Source of the DNA: Pseudomonadota bacterium
GTDB taxonomy: Bacteria; Pseudomonadota; Gammaproteobacteria; Acidiferrobacterales; UBA6901
Assembly (NCBI GenBank): GCA_021783175.1
Contig: JAJXUF010000079.1
Span: forward strand, 1 to 14,024
Direction of reading: 5' to 3'
Length of the DNA stretch: 14,024 nucleotides
Shown here in pieces: positions 1 through 6,260 of the stretch; the first letter of the stretch is position 1; every line of letters begins with the position of its first letter. The position numbers were made by a program, and so were the translations under genes. Under the pieces are notes generated by a model that saw only the letters and a list, made by a program, of their open reading frames with translations, had not been told where the DNA came from and did no database searches.

Positions 1-1
1 C

Positions 2-673
2 TGGATCGATTGTACGGCCAAGGGACGCGCGCTGGGGCGCGGCCTGTTCACCCGCGCCAATCATGCGCCGGCGTATCCCGATCGCCGCCCGGCGGCCAGT
101 GCCCGTCGCCTCGGGGTACCGCTGGTACCGCCGGTGTCGCTGATCAACCCGCTCAGCCTGCGCGCGTTCAACACGCTGTATTACCAACGCCAGCGGCAGC
201 CGGTGGTGCATCAGACCACCCACTACGAGCCACACTTCTATCCGCTGGACGGCGTCCGCGACTGGAACCGCATCTACGGTCCGCGCGGTTTTCTACAGTA
301 TCAGTGCGTGGTACCACCGGCCGCCGCGGAAGCCTGCATCGAACAGCTGGCGCGGATGATTTCGGCCAGCGGCTGCGGTTCATTCCTCGCGGTGCTGAAG
401 CAGTTTGGCCAGCTTCGTTCGCCCGGCCTGCTATCCTTTCCGCGCCCGGGCGCCACGCTGGCGCTGGATTTCCCCAACCACGGCGACACCACCCTGCGGC
501 TACTCGATCGCCTCGACGAGGTGGTCGCGAAAGTCGGCGGGGCCGTCTATCCGGCCAAGGATGCCCGCATGTCCGGTACGTTGTTCCGCGCCTGTTTCCC
601 GGCCTGGGAATCCTTCTGCCCGTTTGTCGACCCGCGCTTCTCGTCCAGCTTCTGGCGCCGGGTCATGGAGTGA
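2..673 (+). CDS. dprE1: DprE1-type FAD oxidase (polyprenyl-phosphoryl-ribose 2'-oxidase), 3' half
   Basis: Partial gene. It enters the window already open in the frame starting at base 2, and 223 residues are visible before the TGA at 671-673. The family (decaprenylphosphoryl-beta-D-ribose oxidase) oxidises the 2' hydroxyl of polyprenyl-phosphoryl-ribose to a keto intermediate, which DprE2 then reduces to the arabinose epimer. From memory of the Mycobacterium protein, several stretches match closely: YPLDGVRDWNRIYGP followed by GFLQYQCVVP (from base 239), LLSFPRPGATLALDFP (from about 429) and YPAKDARM (548-571), whose Lys at 557-559 corresponds to the FAD/substrate-contacting Lys418. The residue equivalent to the drug-reactive Cys387 is Ala (461-463). 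The N-terminal FAD-binding half lies outside the window. dprE2 follows after two bases, as expected for this pair. The family call is strong; the exact sugar substrate is inferred. Confidence 0.88.
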   Translation, partial: WIDCTAKGRALGRGLFTRANHAPAYPDRRPAASARRLGVPLVPPVSLINPLSLRAFNTLYYQRQRQPVVHQTTHYEPHFYPLDGVRDWNRIYGPRGFLQYQCVVPPAAAEACIEQLARMISASGCGSFLAVLKQFGQLRSPGLLSFPRPGATLALDFPNHGDTTLRLLDRLDEVVAKVGGAVYPAKDARMSGTLFRACFPAWESFCPFVDPRFSSSFWRRVME

Positions 674-675
674 AC

Positions 676-1413
676 ATGCTCAAAGTACTCATCATCGGCG
701 CCACTTCAGCGATTGCCGAAGCCACCGCACGCTGCTATGCCCAGCGCGGCGCGCGTCTGTTCCTGGTGGCGCGCCACCAGGAAAGACTCACTGATATCGC
801 AGCCGATCTGCGCGTGCGCGGTGCCGCCGATGTCGATCACGCCTGCCTGGATGTCAACGACCTGGCCGCGCACGCCGGCGTGCTCGAGCAGGCTTTCGGG
901 TGGCTGGACGGCATCGATGTGGTGCTGATCGCCCACGGCACGCTGCCCGACCAGGCCGCCTGCGAAGCCTCGGTGCCCACCGCGATGGCCGAATTCGCCA
1001 CCAATGGCAGCTCGACCATCGCCCTGATGACCGCCCTCGCGCCGCGCATGGAAGCCCAGCGACACGGCGTGCTGGCGGTGATCTCCTCGGTTGCCGGTGA
1101 CCGAGGCCGGCAGAGCAACTACCTCTATGGCGCCGCCAAGGCCGCTGTGAGCACGTTCGCCAGCGGACTGCGCCAGCGCCTGGCCAAGGTCGGCGTCAAC
1201 GTACTCACCATCAAGCCGGGCTTCGTCGACACCCCGATGACCCGCGACTTCCCCAAGGGCGCGCTGTGGGCCAAGCCCGACGCCATCGCCCGCGGTATCG
1301 TGCGCGCCGCCGATCGCGACCGCAGCGTGGTGTATCTGCCCGGGTTCTGGTTGCCCATCATGCTGATCATCCGGCACATTCCCGAATTCGTCTTCAAGCG
1401 CATCAAGCTGTGA
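676..1413 (+). CDS. dprE2: DprE2-type short-chain reductase (keto-polyprenyl-phosphoryl-pentose reductase)
   Basis: A 245-residue classical-size SDR. The ATG at 676 follows a GGAG at 667-670 and lies two bases after the dprE1 stop, indicating coupled translation. The nucleotide-binding loop is GATSAIA (residues 8-14), a variant of TGxxxGxG that is usual in this subfamily. The catalytic Ser is at 137/138, with YGAAK giving Tyr151 and Lys155, followed by KPGFVDTPMT (180-189). The hydrophobic, basic C-terminus (WLPIMLIIRHIPEFVFKRIK) resembles the end of mycobacterial DprE2 and suggests peripheral membrane association, which fits a lipid-linked substrate. With DprE1 it should complete epimerisation of polyprenyl-phosphoryl-ribose to -arabinose using NAD(P)H. 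The frame stays open far upstream of 676, but that region lies in the dprE1 coding sequence and is not part of this gene. The SDR family is certain; the DprE2 role rests on sequence resemblance plus adjacency. Confidence 0.85.
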   Translation: MLKVLIIGATSAIAEATARCYAQRGARLFLVARHQERLTDIAADLRVRGAADVDHACLDVNDLAAHAGVLEQAFGWLDGIDVVLIAHGTLPDQAACEASVPTAMAEFATNGSSTIALMTALAPRMEAQRHGVLAVISSVAGDRGRQSNYLYGAAKAAVSTFASGLRQRLAKVGVNVLTIKPGFVDTPMTRDFPKGALWAKPDAIARGIVRAADRDRSVVYLPGFWLPIMLIIRHIPEFVFKRIKL

Positions 1414-1427
1414 CCACTGACTACCCC

Positions 1428-2378
1428 ATGAGCAAGATCGACAAGCACGCCAAACTGGTACTCACCGGCGCTGCAGGACTGGTGGGCCAGAACCTGATCG
1501 TGGAATTGAAAGCACAGGGTTATACGCAGCTGGTGGCTATCGACAAGCATGCCTACAACCTGGACATCCTGCGCCAGTTGCATCCCGACGTGACCACCGT
1601 GCTGGCCGACCTCGCCGAGGACGGCGATTGGACACAGACATTTGCCGGCGCTGCCTGCGTGGTTCAGTTGCATGCACAGATCACCAGCAAGTCGTCGGAG
1701 ATCTTCGTACGCAACAACCTTGATGCCACCGCAAAAGTACTCGATGCCGTGCGCCAGCACGCGGTGCCCTATGTGGTGCATATCAGCTCTTCGGTGGTGG
1801 TGTCGGTCGGCGACGACGACTACACCCGTACCAAGAAAGCCCAGGAAAAAATGGTGGTCGAAAGCGGTATCCTCCACTGCGTACTGCGCCCTACGCTGAT
1901 GTTCGGCTGGTTCGATCCCAAGCATCTCGGCTGGCTGTCCCGCTTCATGGCCAAGACGCCAGTGTTCCCCATTCCGGGCGATGGCCGGTACATGCGCCAG
2001 CCGCTGTACGAACGGGATTTCTGCCGCTGCATCATCCGCTGCATCGAGACCCAGCCCGACGGCGACGTATACGACGTGGTCGGCGATACCCGAATCGACT
2101 ACGTGGACATCATCAAGACGATCAAGCGGGCAAAAAACCTGCATACGCTGATCGTGCATATTCCCTACGGGCTTTTCCACCTGCTGTTGCGCATCTACGC
2201 GGTGTTCAGCGGCAAGCCGCCGTTCACCGCCAGCCAGCTCAAGGCACTGACTGCCGGCGACGAGTTCCACGGGGTGGATACCGCGCAGGTATTTGGCGTG
2301 CGGCAGACGCCGTTCGCCGAGGCAATTCGCGAGAGTTACTGCGACCCACGCTACGGCTCCATCGTGCTGCAGCGCTGA
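1428..2378 (+). CDS. NAD-dependent epimerase/dehydratase (extended SDR)
   Basis: A 316-residue extended SDR. GAAGLVG (residues 14-20) forms the Rossmann dinucleotide loop. The serine triad position is in HISSSVVV (118-125), and YTRTK gives catalytic Tyr132 and Lys136. The middle section (VLRPTLMFGWFDP, 152-164) is typical of NAD epimerase/3-beta-HSD-type members acting on nucleotide or lipid-linked sugars and sterols. The second half is unusually hydrophobic (IPYGLFHLLLRIYAVF, near 245-260), hinting at membrane contact. Start choice: ATG 1428 lies 15 bases after dprE2 but has no clear Shine-Dalgarno. A GTG at 1410 overlaps the dprE2 TGA (GTGA) and would add six residues, so it cannot be excluded. 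The substrate is unknown; a sugar on a nucleotide or polyprenyl carrier is inferred from context. Confidence 0.8.
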   Translation: MSKIDKHAKLVLTGAAGLVGQNLIVELKAQGYTQLVAIDKHAYNLDILRQLHPDVTTVLADLAEDGDWTQTFAGAACVVQLHAQITSKSSEIFVRNNLDATAKVLDAVRQHAVPYVVHISSSVVVSVGDDDYTRTKKAQEKMVVESGILHCVLRPTLMFGWFDPKHLGWLSRFMAKTPVFPIPGDGRYMRQPLYERDFCRCIIRCIETQPDGDVYDVVGDTRIDYVDIIKTIKRAKNLHTLIVHIPYGLFHLLLRIYAVFSGKPPFTASQLKALTAGDEFHGVDTAQVFGVRQTPFAEAIRESYCDPRYGSIVLQR

Positions 2379-2427
2379 GCTCACCATCGATATCTGGCAT
2401 TAACTCCCCCATCTGCAGGACCCCCTC

Positions 2428-3717
2428 ATGAAGTACGCCATTCTCGGCGCCGGCCCGATGGGCCTGATGACCGCCATGGAACTGCTCAAATCCGGCCACG
2501 AAGTGGATATCTACGAGCGCGACGACCGCATAGGCGGGATGTCCGCCATGTTCGATTTCGACGGGCTGGAAATCGAACGCTATTACCACTTCATCTGCAA
2601 GACCGACTTCCCCTTGTTCGATCTGTTGGCGGACCTTGGCCTGTCCGACAAGCTACGCTGGACCGACACAAAGATGGGCTTCTATTACAACGGCAAGCTC
2701 TATCGATGGGGAACACCGTTCGCGTTGCTGGCATTCGATGGCCTCGACCTCATCAGCAAGATTCGCTACGGCATGCACGCCATGTATGCCAAAAGCACCA
2801 AGGACTGGCGCCCGTTCGACCGCATGCGTGCCACAGACTGGATACGTCGCTGGGTAGGTGACCGCGCCTACAAGGTGCTGTGGAAGAGCCTGTTTGAACT
2901 GAAGCTGTTTGAGTACACAAACGAGATCTCCGCCGCCTGGATCGGCACCCGCATCAAACGCGTGGCACTGTCTCGTCGGAACCTGATGCAGGAATCCATG
3001 GGCTATCTGGAGGGCGGGTCAGCCACATTGTTGAAAGCGATGGAGCGGTTCATCGTTGAACGTGGTGGACGTATTCACCTGAGGTCAGGCATTGATCGGG
3101 TCAACATCACCAATGGTCGGGTAAGCAGCATCCTAGTCGGTGGGGAGGAACAACCTTGCAAAGCCGTCATCTCAACCGCTCCGATCCAGTACCTGCCAAA
3201 GCTGGTACCGGACCTGCCAGCTGACTTCACCGCACGCATCAACCGGATCAAGAACATCCCGGTGGCCTGCGTCATCCTCAAGCTCAAGCAGCCGCTGACG
3301 GAGAACTTCTGGATGAACATCAACGACTCAACCATCGAAATCCCCGGCGTCATCGAATACAGCAACCTCAACCAGATGTCGCCCGCTGTCCTTTATGCGC
3401 CCTTCTACATGCCAAAGACCCTTGCCAAGTGGGCACACAGCAACGACGAACTCATCGACGAGGTGATCAGCTACCTCGCCAAGCTCAACCCGGCCTTTTC
3501 GCCGGACTGGGTGCTAGCCCGGCATTGCCACCGGTACGACTTCGCCCAGACCATCTGCCCGCCAGGCTTCTACGACATGCTGCCGCCCATGGAGACCCCG
3601 ATTGCCGGTCTGTACATGGCGGATACCTCGTACTACTACCCGGAGGATCGCTCGATCAACGAGAGCATCGCAGTGGCACGACAGCTCGCAGCCAGCGCTC
3701 GCGGCCTCAATGCATGA
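2428..3717 (+). CDS. FAD-dependent oxidoreductase, amine-oxidase/HemY-like superfamily
   Basis: A 429-residue flavoprotein. The ATG at 2428 is preceded by AGGA at 2417-2420 with 7-base spacing. The N-terminus has the FAD-binding GAGPMG (residues 7-12), then the ribose-binding Glu30 and RIGG (34-37), as in protoporphyrinogen oxidases, phytoene desaturases and UDP-galactopyranose mutases. The C-terminal FAD motif is clear: GLYMADTSYYYPEDRSINES (394-413), with the long helix that closes the cofactor site. The central region (about 60-330) matches no catalytic signature I can name, so the substrate is unknown. Proteins of this type recur in surface-glycan clusters beside GtrA and polyprenyl-phosphate enzymes. 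It ends in an ATGA overlap with the GtrA gene, so the two are coupled. An oxidase or mutase working with the upstream SDR on a lipid-linked sugar is possible but not shown. Confidence 0.75.
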   Translation: MKYAILGAGPMGLMTAMELLKSGHEVDIYERDDRIGGMSAMFDFDGLEIERYYHFICKTDFPLFDLLADLGLSDKLRWTDTKMGFYYNGKLYRWGTPFALLAFDGLDLISKIRYGMHAMYAKSTKDWRPFDRMRATDWIRRWVGDRAYKVLWKSLFELKLFEYTNEISAAWIGTRIKRVALSRRNLMQESMGYLEGGSATLLKAMERFIVERGGRIHLRSGIDRVNITNGRVSSILVGGEEQPCKAVISTAPIQYLPKLVPDLPADFTARINRIKNIPVACVILKLKQPLTENFWMNINDSTIEIPGVIEYSNLNQMSPAVLYAPFYMPKTLAKWAHSNDELIDEVISYLAKLNPAFSPDWVLARHCHRYDFAQTICPPGFYDMLPPMETPIAGLYMADTSYYYPEDRSINESIAVARQLAASARGLNA

Positions 3718-4103
3718 CACGACAATTTCTGAAATTTCTGGTGGCCGGTGGCCTCGCCGCCCTCGCCAACTTCAGCTCGCGCATCGCGTTTAGTCATTGG
3801 ATGCGGTACATCCCCGCTATCATCCTGGCCTACTTGGTGGGCATGGCGACTGCGTTCCTGCTCAATCGCCTCTTCGTCTTCACGGGGGCCGGGAATTCAC
3901 TACGGAACCAGGCAGGCTGGTTCACTTTGGTCAACCTGGCCGCCGTAGCGCAGACACTCGCCATCAGCCTGCTACTGGTCGACTATCTACTTCCCACCAT
4001 AGGCATTAAGACCCATGTTGAAACCATTGCACATGGCGTCGGGGTACTGGTGCCAGTGGTGACCAGCTACCTAGGGCACAAGCACCTTACTTTCAGGCAA
4101 TGA
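3714..4103 (+). CDS. GtrA-family small membrane protein
   Basis: A 129-residue protein with four predicted membrane helices, the usual GtrA size: residues about 5-20, about 32-52, about 72-92 and about 104-122. Family features are the FLLNRLFVFTG motif after helix 2 and a similar motif, SYLGHKHLTF, at the C-terminus. GtrA proteins are proposed to move polyprenyl-phosphate-linked sugars across the inner membrane or to assist their use. The start ATG (3714) overlaps the previous gene's stop as ATGA and has no Shine-Dalgarno of its own, so it probably depends on translational coupling. Mycobacterial Rv3789, a GtrA-family protein encoded next to dprE1-dprE2, is an instructive parallel. No GtrB-type polyprenyl-phosphate glucosyltransferase is visible nearby, which favours a donor made by the DprE1/E2 pair. 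It is the last gene of the plus-strand set. Confidence 0.85.
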   Translation: MTRQFLKFLVAGGLAALANFSSRIAFSHWMRYIPAIILAYLVGMATAFLLNRLFVFTGAGNSLRNQAGWFTLVNLAAVAQTLAISLLLVDYLLPTIGIKTHVETIAHGVGVLVPVVTSYLGHKHLTFRQ

Positions 4104-4158
4104 TGCTGCGGTGCTGTTCATGCGCATGCTGCTCCGAAAGCAAGGCAGTACCGCAGCA
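4104..4158. terminator. Long stem-loop in the convergent gap (possible two-way terminator)
   Basis: Immediately after the GtrA stop, TGCTGCGGTGCTG (4104-4116) can pair with CAGTACCGCAGCA (4146-4158), giving 13 pairs including one G-U. The loop holds a smaller hairpin, TGCT/AGCA around CCGAA (4130-4142). The position between converging genes fits a terminator for either strand, but there is no T-run on either side, so it is not a canonical intrinsic terminator. The rest of the gap to 4236 holds only a short palindrome (GTTATAAC near 4207-4214) and nothing that looks coding. Confidence 0.3.
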
Positions 4159-4236
4159 CATTCCAACAGCGACACGGCTGATGTGGGCTGCGCCGAGTGT
4201 CGGACGGTTATAACGGAAGTCCTGACTAATCTAGGA

Positions 4237-5808
4237 TCAGTCGCGCACGCCGACGCAAAACACCTTTAGGGAAGTCACTGTCATCACGGGAGCGGAACCC
4301 AGCGGCGCCTGCACGTGAAGGCGAAGATCTTTTGCATCCCGATCCCAAGGCAGGGCAAGGTAAACAACCTTTCCAGGCCCCGCATACAGGACATTCGCGC
4401 GATCTGCATTGGATGAGTTATCCCAAGTTGCGCCGATCTCGCTGTCAGCGGGCGCACTAAACCTTGCCTCCAGTCCTAGAGTGCGCGGTGCACGCGTGCA
4501 CCCTAGGTCCGATACATCTACGGACCAGTTGCCCGGCGCTTCGCTCATGATTTCTCCAGCGTCCAGCTGCCGCGCCTGCGACTTGATTGATGGACCGCGC
4601 CCATCCGATAGCCGGTAGCCTCCTTGGAATCCCGGGAACTGGGGGTTGATGGGAATAAACACGTTGCTCACGGCGGAAGCGAATTCCACATAGCTATCGT
4701 AGCCGTAGTCGGTTCGGTTGATCCGCTGGAAACCCTGCCAATCCAGCACCACCAGAATCAACAGCATACTTGCGGCGCTCACCCTGGACTGACGCGCCAA
4801 GAATACTGCAGAGATGACCAACAGATAGTAGGGAATGACAAAATAACGTCCACCATAACCCAACGGCGACGCCGCACCTGGGCTGTCACGCAAAGCGTAT
4901 AGGCCAGCAAGCATGAAGATACCCGATGCCAGCAGGAAGAGCACTGCGGACCGCAAATCTCCGTCGCGCCATCCTGACACCGTCAGGCGATGCGCACCCA
5001 CAATCCCATAGATCGCCCAGAAGATCAGCGCTGCACTGATGGCGGGCGTTCCCTGTCCACCAAAGGTCACGAAAGCCCAGAACGCTAAACCCCAAGCATG
5101 GACATCGTGGCTTATCTCTGCCGCGACGCGATCCGATCCGGCTAAGAACGACAGCTGGATCAGGGCACAAACGAGCAGGGTCAGGTCGGCCCCCTGCCGT
5201 TGATACGCATCGTTGAACCACCATGCGCGAACCGCGACAAGCGGAAGCAAAATGATGCAAAACGGACCGGTCAAAGATGCGACAGCAACGAAAACGAGCT
5301 CGACAATTGAAGGTTTGCGTGCCGAAGGCACCAATACAACAACCGCAAGCGCTGCCCCCAAATGCCACTGCACGTTCGTGATCGTGAACAGGGTTTCGCC
5401 GCTAGTAGGAGTAAACGCACACATCGCGATAACGACCAACGCCGCTACCATGGGTAATCCTTGGAGCCGCAATGCCCTCACGACGAATAGGGCGGCCACA
5501 ATGTAGCCCATTAACCAGCCGAATAACATTATATAAGCGAGAAACCACGGATCCGGCAGTACGGCGAGGCTGGCCACCATTCGAGGGTATACGTGCAGGT
5601 ATCCGGCATACGGTTCGATCATTGCTCCCAAACCGTGTTCCATTGCACCCTTAATAAAGATATGGCCATCCTCAGCCCAGAGTAAGTTGCCGGGAATTCC
5701 CGAGAACCCGCTGAGCCGAGGGGCTAGTACTAGGATACAAACTAAGGAAATCGCAAATACGTATGGCAAGCGCCGGAACACAGAACGCAATAATTGGTTT
5801 TCAAACAT
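4237..5808 (-). CDS. Polytopic membrane protein, probable GT-C-type glycosyltransferase
   Basis: A 523-residue protein with about ten hydrophobic segments between residues 13 and 357 and a soluble C-terminal part (about 360-523). The first segment is followed by LLWAEDGHIFIKGAMEHGLG (42-61) and PYAGYLHVYPRMVA (66-79). An acidic pair (Glu46-Asp47) in the first extracytoplasmic loop is the hallmark of GT-C enzymes, which use polyprenyl-phosphate sugars on the periplasmic face. GGRYFVIPYYLL (319-330) is also typical of late loops in this group. The C-terminal part carries Cys437 and Cys517, which could form a periplasmic disulfide, and looks beta-rich. It converges on the DprE1/DprE2/GtrA set and could transfer that donor to the exported O-chain. 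The ATG at 5808 has only a weak Shine-Dalgarno, and base composition is lower in GC than the left genes. Acceptor and sugar are unknown; an unrelated transport role is less likely. Confidence 0.65.
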   Translation of the reverse strand: MFENQLLRSVFRRLPYVFAISLVCILVLAPRLSGFSGIPGNLLWAEDGHIFIKGAMEHGLGAMIEPYAGYLHVYPRMVASLAVLPDPWFLAYIMLFGWLMGYIVAALFVVRALRLQGLPMVAALVVIAMCAFTPTSGETLFTITNVQWHLGAALAVVVLVPSARKPSIVELVFVAVASLTGPFCIILLPLVAVRAWWFNDAYQRQGADLTLLVCALIQLSFLAGSDRVAAEISHDVHAWGLAFWAFVTFGGQGTPAISAALIFWAIYGIVGAHRLTVSGWRDGDLRSAVLFLLASGIFMLAGLYALRDSPGAASPLGYGGRYFVIPYYLLVISAVFLARQSRVSAASMLLILVVLDWQGFQRINRTDYGYDSYVEFASAVSNVFIPINPQFPGFQGGYRLSDGRGPSIKSQARQLDAGEIMSEAPGNWSVDVSDLGCTRAPRTLGLEARFSAPADSEIGATWDNSSNADRANVLYAGPGKVVYLALPWDRDAKDLRLHVQAPLGSAPVMTVTSLKVFCVGVRD

Positions 5809-5891
5809 ACTATTTTTCGCTCAAATCGCCTTCCTATCCGCGGACGGCTAGTGGGTAGCTGTGGCGGATTGCCGGTTCTGTCCTTGACGAG
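5809..5891. other. Gap upstream of the GT-C-like gene with a weak hairpin
   Basis: This is the only sizeable gap on the minus-strand side (83 bases). ATCCGC (5836-5841) can pair with GCGGAT (5864-5869), and inside it GCTA (5847-5850) with TAGC (5856-5859). No T-run follows and I see no convincing -35/-10 pair. It may be a weak attenuator or just a spacer. An AGGAAGG on the minus strand lies too far from the 5808 start to act as its ribosome binding site. Confidence 0.2.
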
Positions 5892-6260
5892 TTAACGCTT
5901 CGGCGCTCCCAGCGGTTCGGGATCCTCGGGGATCGAGCTGAGTACATCGGCAGGAACCTGAATAACGTCCTGTGGCTTCAAACCCTTCGTCGCCAGCCAA
6001 GCGCTATCTTCAATCCAGCGACGCTTGCCATCCTTCACATAAAACCAGCCATCTTCCTTGCTGCCATCAACCGGTGCGCGCCGCACTATCTTGCCATCAT
6101 AGCGGCTGGCCGCAGAGGCCTGCGCTGCAACTGTAGACGCGGCCGGAGTGGCCGACGATGTTTGTTCGGTGCCGGAAGCGTCGGTGCTTGTGCCTTTACC
6201 ACAGCCACCCAAGGCCGACACGGCCATCAACATCAAGACGACATAGCCAATTCTCTTCAT
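5892..6260 (-). CDS. Small predicted outer-membrane lipoprotein
   Basis: A 122-residue lipoprotein. A basic start (MKR) and hydrophobic stretch lead to the lipobox LGGC with Cys20; Gly21 follows rather than Asp, so outer-membrane sorting by Lol is expected. Residues 21-53 form a Ser/Thr/Ala-rich linker. The folded part (about 54-117) contains DGWFYVKDGKRRWIEDSAWL (70-89) and then a DVIQVPADVLSSIPE run (98-112). That pattern (value, KDGKRRWI, residue-rich helix, V-x-V-P, S-x-IP) resembles short repeats I recall beside glycosyltransferases and surface-polysaccharide proteins, but I cannot name the domain. The start overlaps the preceding glycosyltransferase by one base (TAATG), with GGAG seven bases upstream, so it is clearly co-translated with the O-antigen operon. 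A structural or assembly role at the cell surface is a guess. Confidence 0.75.
   Translation of the reverse strand: MKRIGYVVLMLMAVSALGGCGKGTSTDASGTEQTSSATPAASTVAAQASAASRYDGKIVRRAPVDGSKEDGWFYVKDGKRRWIEDSAWLATKGLKPQDVIQVPADVLSSIPEDPEPLGAPKR

Noticed and set aside
10..675. Open frame upstream of and joined to dprE2 (467 codons in total)
   Set aside because: It lies in another frame of the clearly coding dprE1 end and yields Arg/Pro/Gly-rich sequence without family resemblance. The ATG at 676 has a ribosome site and gives the usual SDR length.
706..1377. 223-codon minus-strand frame
   Set aside because: Shadow of dprE2; low-complexity Gly/His/Ala-rich translation with no motifs.
1125..2387. 420-codon open frame on the minus strand
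   Set aside because: Antisense to the extended SDR gene and the end of dprE2, which have clear motifs on the plus strand. Long antisense frames are common in GC-rich genes, and its protein shows no recognisable domain.
4886..5368. 160-codon minus-strand frame
   Set aside because: Overlaps the GT-C-like gene in another frame; Cys/Arg-rich translation and no hydrophobic pattern.
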